Positions 1-13,100 of a DNA stretch of 64,000 bases are shown here, one piece after another. The translations under genes were made by a program, and so were the position numbers. The DNA is from Aphrocallistes beatrix (taxonomy: Eukaryota > Porifera > Hexactinellida > Sceptrulophora > Aphrocallistidae): the NCBI GenBank assembly GCA_963281255.1, contig OY725502.1:2852001-2916000 (forward strand). The letters run 5' to 3'. Under the pieces are notes generated by a model that was not told the origin of the DNA, searched no databases, and saw only the letters and a program-made list of their open reading frames with translations. Every line of letters begins with the position of its first letter. Within the stretch, counting starts at the first letter, position 1.

Positions 1-523
1 GACGAGACGCATCTTGCAAACTAGCAAAGTGGGCTGACCACGAGATTTATGTGTGCTATGTATTTTTTTTAGCTCTTGTGGCAGTGTATTTAATATCATG
101 ATGAAGTTCAGCATCGATCTTCCTGAAGATCTATGTCTTGTGTACAATGCCGTAAATCAAAAAAGTGCTCAAATCCCTACAAGATATCTTGGAATGCAAT
201 TTCGTGCCTCTGAGTTCGGTAACCACTACACGTGCAAGTTTGTCAAAGTTTGGTGTCGCAGCTTTGTGACTCTTGTGTTCTTCAAGGTGCACCATTTGGA
301 CACACAAAAAGTATAATAATCCATCTTTGGTATCAACATTTTGATGAGAGAAGCTTGCTCTCAAGCGAGATTTCAATGCTGAATTGGGGGTCTCAGTTGG
401 TTGTTCTGTTTCTTTACGCTTCCTGGATCATCAACAGTAAAACATCTCTATATTGTCAGCTTCGAAACCCGAGTTTTGTTCAGTATTTCAAGGTGTTCAT
501 TAACCAGATGTTCATTTTAATTA
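1..523. other. Unassigned sequence, left edge
   Basis: Short overlapping open frames exist on both strands (up to 144 codons). None shows a motif I recognise. If PGD continues leftwards this is intron or sequence beside the missing last exon; it may also be an old unidentified repeat. Confidence 0.3.
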
Positions 524-863
524 ATATATATCAGGTTTGGGTTCAAGTACTTTTGAAAGTACTTAAGTACAAGCACAAGTATTTTATTACCAATTTCATT
601 ATTATATTTTATGTAAGAATAGATAAACATTCTAAGTACGTACCATGGTTCAATTATTTATATTAACACAGATAAAATGACTATACTATTCATTACTTAA
701 CTTATTAATATTCGGCAAGAATGAAGTTACTTTGAGTAATTTTAAGTATTTAAGCAAAGTACTTAAGTACATGTACTCACAAAATTGTACCTAAGTACCA
801 AAGTACTAGTACTTAATACCAAAGTACTTACATTTGTACTTGAACCCAATCCAGATATATATA
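524..863. mobile_element. MITE with inverted ends, family unknown
   Basis: The left end (ATATATATCAGGTTTGGGTTCAAGTAC region) and right end (GTACTTGAACCCAATCCAGATATATATA region) are inverted copies with few mismatches. The interior is rich in AAGTACTTAAGTAC-type self-complementary motifs. No coding capacity. Confidence 0.6.
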
Positions 864-1371
864 GGTTGTGTTCAAAAATAATGTGTTCACTATATCGAGG
901 TGTTCACTGAACAGGTGTTTACTATCTGAGGTTTCATCGTATTTGGGTCTTTACCATTCGTATAGTATCTTATTACTCAAAACAATAAGTAAATAATTAA
1001 CCTGTGACACAAGAGGTAATTAATCAACATCATGCATAGTGGTAAATATGGACATATATGGCACAAGGTAGCACTGATTGATAAAATATGGAGAAATAAT
1101 AGATAGAATTGATTTCGAATTTCAAACCGATTAGTTGTATCACTTATGGTTTAGTAGTTTTGTCCTTCTCGAATAAACCAATTTTTGTACTAAATATACG
1201 TGAAACAATGAAGTGTACACTTACTTTTGTCCGGGTAGAGACATACAAGTACGTGTATTTCAGCAAAAATGAACTCTTGAAATGAAATGAAAACGAAATT
1301 ACTGTCTTGCAAATATTTTTATATGATAAGTTACGAGTAATCGAGGTGGCTGTTTAGAAAGTAAAGCGAAC

Positions 1372-2106
1372 TATCCCAGCTCTGCGCCAATATTCTTAAT
1401 TTGCCCAACAAAGTTGGAATAATTTGTGCTTTGAAATGTTTATTTTATCAATGTGCAAAGTTGGAATTACACATTGACGTATTTATCTGTATATCATTTG
1501 GGGTTTACCAGGAGTATCGATGTTGGATATGTCGAGGATAAATTTATTTTACTAGCGAAATATTTCATACAAATACTGTTAATATTTTTTTGATATACTT
1601 TATTGAAATTATGCAGTTAAGTGTATGGAAATTCTATAGTATTTACTTCAATTAGTTATTCACGCATTCAAAATTACTCTGCTTTTGATACATTCAACTC
1701 GATTCGTCATTTCCATGTCATTCATTGACTATAGTTACATAGTACATAAGAAAGTGATTAGTGACGACACAAAGTTGATAATACCACAGATAACAACAAT
1801 TATTCGAGTTAAAAGATTCAAAACTGAGATTTGCAGAGCAACGAACGAATGAATTTGAGACCAGATAATATATTTCTGTGTTTTGATTACTAATTCTGTC
1901 TAAATAGGCCCATTTAAAAATATTTCTTGATTACAAATATATTTGTTACCGTAACTCTACGCATTAGCCCCGATACTGTTAGTAAACCTAAAATAAATTG
2001 AAAATAACACTTTTCAATATGGAATTTCAATTTAGCGCAGCTTTAATTTAGCGCAGCTTTAATTTAGCGCAGCCCAAATTATTCCAACTTTTGCACGTCA
2101 AATAGG
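1372..2106. repeat. Degenerate inverted repeat with short tandem block
   Basis: AAAGTTGGAATAATTTG near 1410-1430 recurs inverted near 2077-2093 (CAAATTATTCCAACTTT). Just inside the right arm a 17-bp unit built on TTTAGCGCAGC occurs three times (2030-2073). No open frame of note. Confidence 0.45.
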
Positions 2107-2544
2107 AATCTTTCTGCTTGGCGCGGGACACCCTTATTAATATATGCTATGACATGATTTTCATCTTAAAATCTTAGTAAGAGGTTGAAGATCAAAAATC
2201 AAATCAACAAACCATTTTCGAACTTTAGATGGTTATTCTGATTGATTGTGAAAATAAATTTTTACATAATTTCAGTAATTAACTGCTTTTAGCAAAGGGT
2301 ATCTCATAATCAATAAGTTTGCGCTCTAAATATTGAATTATACTTGTAAGTATAGGAAACTGCTGTTTCTGTAGTTTTAATCGCAAAACTAATCTAATAC
2401 TCATTACTTTAAGGATTTTATTTCAACGGTGATAATGGGAAAATTAGTCCTAAATGGGGACTTTTGGAGGGATTATCCGATTTGAAAAATCATTTCATTT
2501 ATGTGTCAAGCAAGTCTTATTATTTGACATTTTAATAGCATATA

Positions 2545-3301
2545 CAGGGTGGCTTTTAAATTCTTTCCCAAGCTTGATTAGGTATAAAATTTCTTATACT
2601 CAAACATTCTTAGTTATTATGCTCTTTAGAGATTGTAATTCAAATATTTTCAATGATTTTAAAATATTTTTCGAGTCTAAGACCTAGAACTGTGTTTTAT
2701 ATGGTGAGTTTTGTGGAGAAAATATGTGTCCTGGCTCGGAGCGAAATTCGAGAATTAGTGCCACTGCTTCTGTAAAAAATGTCTCTATAATCGATATTCT
2801 ATGAGGATTTAAGCACCAGAGACCTTTCATTCACCATGGAAATATTTCACAAATCCATTGAATTCATTATCAGAAACGAGATAAAGCTATTATTTCACGT
2901 GTTCAAATTAGGTATATTTTGCAAAATCACCCAAAATGGCACTTTTTTTCATATCACCAAAAATCTGATCCAAATGTTTCCCAATATATACTGATCTAAA
3001 CATCCTATATTTCTACAAATTTAGAGTATTCGAGGAAAATGTGAGAGCTAATTTGTCCTAGAATTTGAAGACTCTAGAAAGATAATTTGAAAAGCAGCGG
3101 GCCCTGATTCTCGAATTTCTCTGCGGGGCAGGACACATATTTTCTCTACAAAACTCACCATGGTCTTAGACTCGAAAAATCTTTTAAAATCACTGAGAAT
3201 ATTTGAATTACAATCTCAGAAGAGCATAATAACTAAGAATGTTTGAGTATAAGAAACTTTATACCTAATCAAGCTTGGGAAAGAACTTAAAAGCCACCCT
3301 G
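2545..3301. mobile_element. Tc1/mariner-type MITE, family B copy 1
   Basis: Terminal inverted repeats of about 190 bp begin CAGGGTGGCTTTTAA and end TTAAAAGCCACCCTG, flanked by TA on both sides, the target choice of the Tc1/mariner superfamily. It has no transposase, so it must be moved in trans. Further copies at 19775-20457 and 37941-38710. Confidence 0.8.
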
Positions 3302-3934
3302 TATTATAATATCTAAAATTGGCTTATATAAACCAATTTTCAGACATAGGGTTGCAAAGAATTGGCTTCCGAAACTTGGACTTGGACTTTTAATTTGATT
3401 TCAAGGATTCTTGTAAATAACTTCACTGATAGTTTGGCCTTGTTCGGGGATTTTAATGATGTTTTGGGGGATTGACCCTGGTTATTATGTCAATACTAAA
3501 GAAAATAAAAGACAAATATCTAACAGTTTGGGAATTCCAATTGGTTTAGTAATACTCAGGTTGCTGAGTAAAGCCGAACTGTCACTGGATTGGTTGAAAT
3601 TGGCAATGGAATGTTATTAAATTCCCGAAACATTCTGTCGTTGCTGATGAAAAATGAGTCTAAATATGGTTTAGTGACAGTATGACGATAACAACAATGA
3701 CGTACTTAGCTTCCCTCATATGGATCCCTAAGACTCACTATATGTTAAAAAGATACCCCAAAGGAGCATAAAACGTTGGAAATATGTGTTGACAAACGTC
3801 TAGGCGGTCCCCACTTGAATAAAATTTCAATTAATGATTAAAAAAAAGATTTTTCCACTGGTCAGACAACTCGAGCACACCTCTAAATATATCAAAAAAT
3901 AATATAGTATTTATATAAATATCATAAAATATAC

Positions 3935-4125
3935 CTGTGAATTGCATCTCTAAAGAAATCATCCAATAGTAGGTTTGGAGGTACATCTTTTTGGTCATAT
4001 GCTTGTTTGATGTTTGCTAAGAAAACACTTCGAATAATGCAGCCTCCCCTCCACATTAGAGCAATACTGCCATAGTTTAAACTCCAATCAAACTGATCTG
4101 ATGCTTGCTTCATCAACATAAATCC
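3935..4125 (-). CDS. PGD: PGD exon 6 (last exon in window)
   Basis: Encodes about residues 345-408. It begins [20 protein letters not shown] and includes [20 protein letters not shown] and [13 protein letters not shown], the helical C-terminal domain. The acceptor is TTTATCAATAG and the donor GTATAT at 3934. The next exon, expected to encode the SWR...HTNWTGHGG-type tail, is not found on the minus strand of 1-3900. Confidence 0.96.
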
Positions 4126-7100
4126 CTATTGATAAAATTATGTAAGTTGAAATGCCATTGATGGATTGTTGAAGTAGGTCAATGGGTAGGAAATACAGTG
4201 TTTCCCTCCTAGTGCGTTAAGCGTGCTATTTAGCTTGCTTAGCTTGTCGAATAACGTGATTTTGTTGTTAAATAATGCAATTTACTCGGATAAACCTAAA
4301 TTTGCAAAAATTAAAGCGCTTTCTAATAATCATAAGGGAAACCTGGAAATCAGATAGATAATAAGAGTCAGCACCCCTAATATTACTTTAAATAGTATTA
4401 AATTATATCAGTGCATGGATACACCATGCAATACGTATATCACAATTGTTACTATATAAATTAGAATCATTCCAAATTTTTGTCACTCTTTCAACAATCT
4501 ACTCTATTTATATTAAACAAGCGCGCTTCGCTTGCTTGCGCTGCGCGGCTGGCAGACACTTTGTGTTCGTCGGAGGCGCCTGCGGTCACATCAATCAATT
4601 ATAAGGGAGATAACAACTCTAAATACGTCTGTCCTACTGTTAAAATCGATATCGCACGAAAAATTACCAAATTTGTCAATTTTAAACATTTTGATGCATA
4701 ATGATGACGTCATAACAGAGTGATAAGTCATCATTTTTTGATGATAGTTGCATCATATGTGAGATATTTTAATATACACATTCTATTAAAATTTCAGCCT
4801 TCTATCGCCTAAAATGGCTGGGTTATTTAGCACACTGATTCTTGAAAAAACAATTCTTTGTCAAATCCATTCATGGAATTGCTGATGAGCCCGTTGACAT
4901 TTTGTCCAACAATCACTCCTGGAAAAAGTTTTGATGCTCATCAATGTATTTACGTGTTCTTTCTTATCAGGATCTCGAATGGAATGATGACAGCGATCTT
5001 GACGAAAGTACAGAGATTGGGAGGTAAACCCGGCTTCGAATCCTTCATTGTCAGGCGTTATGCTCTGTGCGACACTACTAAATTCGATTACCAGCGATTG
5101 AGGATATAATCGGAGTTTTTTACAATGAATCAAGTCGGTGGATAAGGCAATACTCGCGGATTCTGGTACAAATTCAATCCTCAAACTTGTTAGCAGCTCC
5201 GTTAACAGGCGAAAGATAGCAGGAGCACCGTTACACGACATCACGCCATGATTAAAGAGTAAAACCTCGTGGTCTGCGGCAACCTACTTGCTTAGTTCGA
5301 AAACTGTAGGAGGTATACAAACAAATATATTTACTACTTAGGTATTGAGACATCCACTAAGTTCTCACCCTATCCCTATATCTCAAAATTTAAATTAAGC
5401 AGAATCTATTCAGTTAATCTATGCATTTAATGCACTCAACAATATGTACATTGCTCAAGGCTAAATATATAAGAGGGAACTTATTTAATAATAAGTGCCC
5501 CCTAAATAGGAAAAGGTATCCAAGATTAAGCTTTCCATTGAATTCTACAGTGAATGATATACTGAGGTTTATCGGGAATCTACTTATATGTAGATTTGAG
5601 GAGTAGTATGATATTTGTTAAATTTACTGCCATTTTTCGCCACTTCTTAAATAAAATTCAGGTCTAAATCTAATAAAATGGAATAATACGCACCTGTTTA
5701 AGCCGGAAAATTCGATTGAATACTTCTCGTTCACTTCTTTGTATTCGTATTTTATTATTTTGATCTGGTTATTTATCATTTGCTATCTCAAACAAACATA
5801 CTAGTATAACACAGAAAAATATAAAAAAAGCAGATGAAAAAATCTGCAAAATTATGTTTAAATCAAAAATTATAGGAGGGGCAATGTAGGTTATTCTGAA
5901 TAACTTAAAGGAAACTGATGGAAACCGTCCAAAATTTTATGTATACCAAGGAGTTCTAAAAGGCTATAAAACAAATAGCACCAAATTCATTACACTGTAA
6001 AACATTTAAAATACATAATAAACAAGTTGTTAATGTTTTATTTTTTCAAAATACTCCCTACGATTATTGGTACAACGTTGTAAACTTTAAGAAAGGTACT
6101 CTTTTAGCTTCGGGAATAAATAAAAGTTACAAGGAGCTAGGTCTGGACTGTAGGGTGGATGTTCAAGCTCAACCATCCCCATGCTTGCAATTTTGGCTTT
6201 GACCTGCTTGGTTTTGTGAGGGCGGGCATTATCGTGCAATAATTTCAACCCCTTTGCTCCAGTACTAGGTCTTCGTTTAAATAGTCGTTGTTCAACTTCA
6301 CAAAGACACTGGTTAGCATAGAAATTCCCTGTAATGGTTTGTCCTTTTGGAACTATTATCTGAGCAACTGGGCCATTTCCATCAAAGAATATACCTTGGA
6401 TGACCTGAAATCGGGCCTAGGGACCATTGGTAGATCTGAGTGACTCTCCTTTCACACCGCTTCTTTAGATAGAGGTGTGCCACGTCCAGGGGATTATCTA
6501 GGAGCGGGAGACGCTCCTTTAGGCGTATGATTTTAAGCCTCAAAGTGTTTAGGAGCGTGAAAATCCAGAATAATACCCAATTTACCCTATTTTATGATGC
6601 AATTTATAGATTTAGGCGTATGAAAATTTAAGGATTTTAGATTAGGAGCGTATCTCTGGAGGGCTGTATAATACCCTGGCCACGTCGTATACTGTACCCA
6701 TGTTTCACCACTAGTCACTACTTCAAATAAACGGCGAGGGTCAGCTCCTTTATACAATTTTAAGAGGTTTCGGCAACATCCAACCCTGGTTACCATTTGG
6801 GCCTTTGTTAAGCAATGAGGGACCCATCGGGCACAAACCTTTGATAGATTTAGTTTGGACTTTAGAATGTGATCAACACTTCCCGTTGAGATCCCAATAA
6901 TATGAGGTAACTCATAAACAGTGATATAAGGATCTGAATCAACGAGTTCCTTAATGGAACTGGAATACTTGGGGACAACAGCCGTAACAGATGCTCCAGC
7001 CCGAGGGTCATCTTCCACAGACTCTCTACTTACCCTAAAGCGCTGGGCCCAACGTCTGACTCCAGGATAAGATAGAGCACATTTCATAACGTAGACTTGC

Positions 7101-10100
7101 ACCAAGTCAACAAGTATATCGTGCGCAGATTTCCTGTGCAGAATACGAATCTTAACGTATGATCTCTGCTCAATATTAGAATTCTTCTTTAATGACGCCA
7201 TAATTGATTAGTATTCAAAATAGGTTTTACAAAATAATGTGTAAATCAATAAGTATATGGAATATCAAGATGAAATAAAAACCACATTTTAGGTAATTGA
7301 TAAAATAAACATATTCTATGAGCGAATTATGGTACTTGTACAATATAGTCATGTTATCTCTTAATGATCAGAACTTATTGAACGCCCGTAGTATATATAT
7401 ATATATATATATATACAAGGTGATCCATAAGTTCTGCAACAAAATTCGAAATGCTCAGTTTTTAAAATTACCTACAACATTTACTCTTGCTACTCATACA
7501 CGTTGATCAGCAACCTAGTAGATATGTTATTGCTGATTCAATTGATTTCTAAGTTGTAGATGAGTAGTGTCAAGCTTATTGAGCAAAAGAGATATGCTGT
7601 TATTCAGCTATGGAAAAATGGTCATCGTCAAGCAGATATTCGGAAGTCACTTGGGACGGGAATACACACGATCTTTCGTTTCTCGTATGATAGATGGCCT
7701 ATACCATCAACCATAGCATTCTATATACTAAGGCAATGGCACTGACCCAAAAATTGGTACCATGGATTGGTTAAATACTTCAATCCTAAAACCGCTAATT
7801 AAATAACTGTTATTATCAACTATATAATTATCTCATATTGTGAGTTCATGGTTGTTTAAATATTGATTTTGAAAAAATTATGCAACCACAATATTTATAT
7901 TTACTTCACATACAACACTAGTGTATTACAATAATGTATTGTTTTGCTGCATATTATTTCTATTACTCATTTATAATACCTCACTTGACAACACTAATTG
8001 CATAAATCATTATTTGGACGAGATGACTTGTCTCGCGCCTGACTCGACTTCTAATTACAGAGGAGTGGAACACTTCATGAAGTTTTTCAATTTCCCAAAG
8101 ATGGTGCTCTTCGTGAAAATGGTATTGAGCCATTCCAAGACGTGTGAATACTACCAGATCAACAAAATCCCGGGTGAGTGATTTCTTAAGTAATGTAGTT
8201 AATTATTCTAGAATCATGCATATACATACTCAAGTTGGGTAGAAACAATTGACTGAATTTAAAAGACTAAGAAAAAGTGTTGCCTTCCCAAATTTAGTAA
8301 ATGCAATCCTCGTTACTACAAAAACGTGGGCATAAGTACCTTTTTTTAAATTCGGTGCAATTTATCTAAACGTGCTCCAAATTAACATCGGGACATTTGC
8401 CTCGTCTTTCCAACCTGACAAGCCTGCTGGTTGTCAGGTTGGAAAGGCGAAATGTAATTTTGGCCCTTAAGATTTTCTATTAGTCAACTTCAGCCGGACT
8501 GTTAGCTTATATCATGGATAAGAACAGTGTACACCAGAACTAAACTGTCGAGTTCTTGAAATTCGTTAATGGTGTTTAGAAAATGTTCAATGTGAATTGG
8601 GTAGGGAAGAATAGTCGTTTAACGACAACCATAGGCGTAACTATTTTGTTTTTTTCACGGTTAGCTGGAGTGGCGAGATTTGTAAACATATATCAAACTA
8701 ATGTGGCATACCACCCCAAGTCAACATAACATTTAGGTCTGGGTGGCACGCTACCTCTGCCACCCCTAGAGTTACGCCTATGACGACGATGTATCTGCAC
8801 CCTCAGCAGAAATTTAAAAGATTTATTCTGGCCCTTCCCGTACACGTACTAATATTATTCATTTGGCATGTGCATAGCCTACTGTATATAAGGCCTCACA
8901 GTAACTTGCGGATTTGGGACTAGGGATGCGGAGGAAGACCGTTGAACTAATACATGAGCCGCCTTAATTCATTTACATAACACAATAGAGCTTAGGAATG
9001 TATTATCAGCATATATAAATATGGTGTCAAAGTACCCATATCGGTTGTTAAAAATTTGATTAGTCACCATATAGTTGCGCAATAGGTTATATTTGTGACA
9101 AATTTGGTGATTTTCAGAGGCCGTTTAGGGGCATTTCTAAGTGTTTTTATTTTAAAATTTTTCGCATAGAAGTGAGATGTGAATGGGTTTAAACGAAAAA
9201 TTTGGAATTTTTTCATGTAATGTTGGTACATTCCAGTGTTGCTATAGAAACGTGTTTTGGTCAGTTGGCGTTATATCTTGAAAACTGCAATGACTACACA
9301 TTCAAATGTAATTCCATTCAATAGCGAATATACTACTTCCTATTAAGTGATAATATAATTTCGACCTCTAAATTCAGTAGTTTATGAGATATTCGACAAT
9401 GTACCATATTAGTCACATTTGATAATTTGTCGAATATCTCATAAACTACTGAATTTCGAGGTCGAAATTATATTATCACTTAATAGGAAGTAGCATATTC
9501 GCTATTGAATGGAATTACATTTGAATGTGTAGTCATTGCAGTTTTCAAGATATAACGCCAACTGACCAAAACACGTTTCCATAGCAACACTGGAATGTAC
9601 CAACATTACATGAAAAAATTCCAAATTTTTCGTTTAAACCCATTCACATCTCACTTCTATGCGAAAAATTTTAAAATAAAAACACTTAGAAATGCCCCTA
9701 AACGGCCTCTGAAAATCACCAAATTTGTCACAAATATAACCTATTGCGCAACTATATGGTGACTAATCAAATTTTTAACAACCGATATGGGTACTTTGAC
9801 ACCATATTTATATATGCTGATAATACATTCCTAAGCTCTATTGTGTTATGTAAATGAATTAAGGCGGCTCATGTATTAGTTCAACGGTCTTCCTCCGCAT
9901 CCCTAGTCCCAAATCCGCAAGTTACTGTGAGGCCTTATATACAGTAGGCTATGGCATGTGCTACTATGGAACTAGAACATTGTACACTTCTAATAAAGTT
10001 AAGACAAATATATAATGAACTAGTATTGAAACAAGAGAATAGTAAACTGGCTAAATTCAAAAACTAATTTAATATATTCTTTGTTTATTTAGTCGACTTC

Positions 10101-13100
10101 ACAGACAGTAGAAGTCCGGAATGTGTGACTATATCCTATTGAAAGGCCGGAGTGTGATTGTTCCCTTATGATGCCTCAAGTCTCAGGTCTCAAGTCAAGT
10201 CAAGTCAAGTCTGTTCCTCAAGCTAAGTCAAGTCTGTCTCTCAAGCTAAGTCAAGTCTGTCTCTCAAGCTTAGTCAAGTCTGTCCCTCAAGCTAAGTCAA
10301 GTCTATCTCTCAAGCTAAGTCAAGTCTGTCTCTCAAGCTAAGTCAAGTCTCTCTCAAGCTAAGTCAAGTCTGTCCCTCAAGCTAAGTCAAGTCTCTCTCA
10401 AGCTAAGTCAAGTCTGTCCCTCAAGCTAAGTCAAGTCTGTCCCTCAAGTCTCAATATTGTGACTAACTATTATTTTGATATTTTGTATGTATTAAGTATT
10501 AAATAATTCGACTATGTGCATTAAAAACCAAATAATATATCTCATTTCAATTGTTCTGAGATAATAGTTAATTTGTCAGGGTGGGTGAATGCCTAAATTG
10601 ATGGAAAATTTAAATATCTACAATATCAAAATTATTGGTTTTGAAGTATTTAATTAAAACCCTAATTTGACGTGGGGTCAAAGGTATAAATAGAAATGAC
10701 CCCACTTTCATTTTCAATTTCAATTGAAAATGAATTAACTTTCAATTTCAATTCAACATTCCTCGGCAAAGTAGGGTTAACCAATCCATGGTACTAATTT
10801 TTGGGTGAGTGCCATTGCCTTAGTATATAGAATGCTATCATCAACCTTATTGAATATTCGACGCCTATACAATAGGCGAATCATGTATTAACTCAATGAA
10901 CTCCAAGCTGGTCCAAGGTCAAAATATTTGATATCAGTGAGTTGGACATGGGTAGCGAAGGTCAAAACCATCTCCTTTAACGTATCATCACCAATAACGC
11001 AACAGCATTTCTAATGGACACTCTACGATCGCATTTATTTACCGAATACCGTTTTGAAATCCAGAATGTCTCATAGTTCCTATACTAAAAAAATTTTTGA
11101 CATAAGAAGGAAGATTATAGTACAAATATATCATTAACAATAAATATTGCAGAACTAATACCAACAAGAGACATTTTGAATTTCGGATATCACTTAGCCC
11201 AAATAAAAGATTCTATTTAAAACTACCTATTCAACTTATTCAATGCATTAAAAACAGTTTCTGTTATCAAACTATATTGACCAATTTAAATAGGCCGTAG
11301 ATATGTAAGTCAAAATATCTCCGAAGTCAAGGGATTTAAAAGAAAAGGAAAATTGTTTTTAAGTTATAAATAAATGATCAAATACCTAGTGAGTCAAAAC
11401 TAAAATTTTGTTTTATGCAAATGGGATTCTAGTCAAAAGCAAGATAATTCAATTGTTTGGTTTAAGTTAAATTTTAGTAAATAAGATGCCAGATATCACA
11501 TACATACTAGCTAATGAATCTCGTATTTAAACTCACTTGAGCATATGAAATGATTTTACTGGCATAAATAGCATCCTTTATTGCATGAATAAACTCTTCC
11601 TTATCTCCTTCGTATTTACTAGATTGTGGACCTTTCAGGACTTTTGATGCTTTAACTCTCTCTTCTTTTATTGAGGACAAACAACTATAAAGAAATTAAG
11701 ATATATCTCTGATATTATATAAGTTAAACTCAAATACGCATATAGTATTAAAAAAATGCGATTCACGGTATATTGCACTCTTGGATCAGGACACAATCTA
11801 AAACATTGCGTCGTTATCCTAAAAAATAATAGCATTTGATGACACCATCATAACCTCAAATGTGAGTAATCATTAAATTACAAATAAAAATTGATAATGA
11901 TATATCAATAATCAAAAGTAGTACTACAGTAGAACCCGGTTAGTAGTAGTACGTGTTTGGCATTAGACCTGCTTCGGCTTAGTACGTACTCATTTCTCTG
12001 AACTAAAATTCTTTTAATATATAGATTCCTATGTAAAATCAACTCGTTTAGTACTTACGGATAATATGTACAATATTCTGCTCCCCTGAGGGGTACGTCT
12101 TATCCGAGTTCTACTGTATTATATACTTCAAATAACTGGAAAATATTAAAGATACAATCAAGAAAGGGGAAACATAAATGTAGCAATCATTTCTCTAAAC
12201 ATTGTTTCATTGATCAGAAATGCTTATTCATGGATCTAATATCGCAAATCTTCTGAATTTAAACACTTGGTGTTTACTATATATTTGGTGAGTGATATTA
12301 TTAGATTCCGTCAGATAAAAAAAGTGTTTTCATTACATAAAACAATGGTTCTTAATGATAGTATTCTAAAAAATAGATTCCAACTTAATCAAGATAATAT
12401 GTAAAGTCCACCCATGGCCTACTTAATATACATACGGCCGTGTATGTCACCAAAAGGCATGAAAATTAGAAGGCCAGTTTTAACACAGTCAAAATTTAAT
12501 TAGATCGAAGAATCTGTATTATGACTATGTACAAACTTCNNNNNNNNNNNNNNNNNNNNNNNNNNNNNNNNNNNNNNNNNNNNNNNNNNNNNNNNNNNNN
12601 NNNNNNNNNNNNNNNNNNNNNNNNNNNNNNNNNNNNNNNNNNNNNNNNNNNNNNNNNNNNNNNNNNNNNNNNNNNNNNNNNNNNNNNNNNNNNNNNNNNN
12701 NNNNNNNNNNNNNNNNNNNNNNNNNNNNNNNNNNNNNNNAGTCTATTTTGTAATTTGTTTACTTTATGCATCTAATGTAAACAAAAGGAAACAAATATTT
12801 TATCATATCGATCTGAAAATATTATGTTCGAAATTTACACCCCTAAAAACCTCATGTCAACCGTTGGAAGCTAGTTTCTAGCCTATTTTTGTAATTTGTT
12901 TACTTTATGTATCTATTGTAAACAAAAGTAAACAAATTAATTTTCAAATCTACTCGAAAATATGATATTCGAAATCTACACCCCTAAAAACCCCATGTCA
13001 ACCGTTGGAAGCTAGTTCTAGTCTATTTTGTAATTTGTTTACTTTATGTATCTATTGTAAACAAAAGTAAACAAATTAATTTTCAAATCTACTCGAAAAT

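Larger units (their letters stand above)
7712..10838 (+). mobile_element. P-element-like transposon with THAP relic, family H copy 2
   Basis: The left end CATAGCATTCTATATACTAA and right end TTAGTATATAGAATGCTAT are inverted, continue inward for 70 or so bp (TGGACC/GGTACCATGGATTGGTTAA), and are flanked by CATCAAC on both sides (7705-7711, 10839-10845), a 7-bp duplication. It encodes a THAP-like exon (8023-8173), hosts fold-back D1 (8874-9952) and carries a 22-bp minisatellite (10186-10450). P elements make 8-bp duplications and their transposase starts with a THAP zinc finger. I infer P superfamily. Confidence 0.7.
4126..11536 (-). other. PGD: PGD intron 5
   Basis: Intron between exons 5 and 6. 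It contains a Helitron fragment (4518-4828), a mariner (about 5985-7201) and the P-like element with a fold-back (7712-10838). 4830-5980 shows no recognisable gene. Open frames at 4858-5244 on both strands have no motif I recognise. Confidence 0.9.

Noticed and set aside
1..3900. Missing last PGD exon within the left part of the window
   Set aside because: No minus-strand sequence encodes the expected C-terminal motifs (HTNW, GGT); it must lie beyond position 1.
4858..5244. Overlapping 83- and 127-codon frames as a gene
   Set aside because: Neither frame shows a domain or splice context, and opposite-strand overlap of this kind is common by chance.
8874..9952. Palindrome as an assembly artefact
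   Set aside because: A perfect 9-bp target duplication and related copies with different duplications at 61 and 62 kb support a real element; long-read confirmation would still help.
10186..10450. Regular repeats suggestive of a CRISPR array
   Set aside because: Units are contiguous 22-bp tandem copies with no unique spacers, in a eukaryotic intron.
12496..12775. Open frames on both strands across 12.5-12.8 kb
   Set aside because: They consist of N translated as unknown residues; an assembly gap, not a gene.
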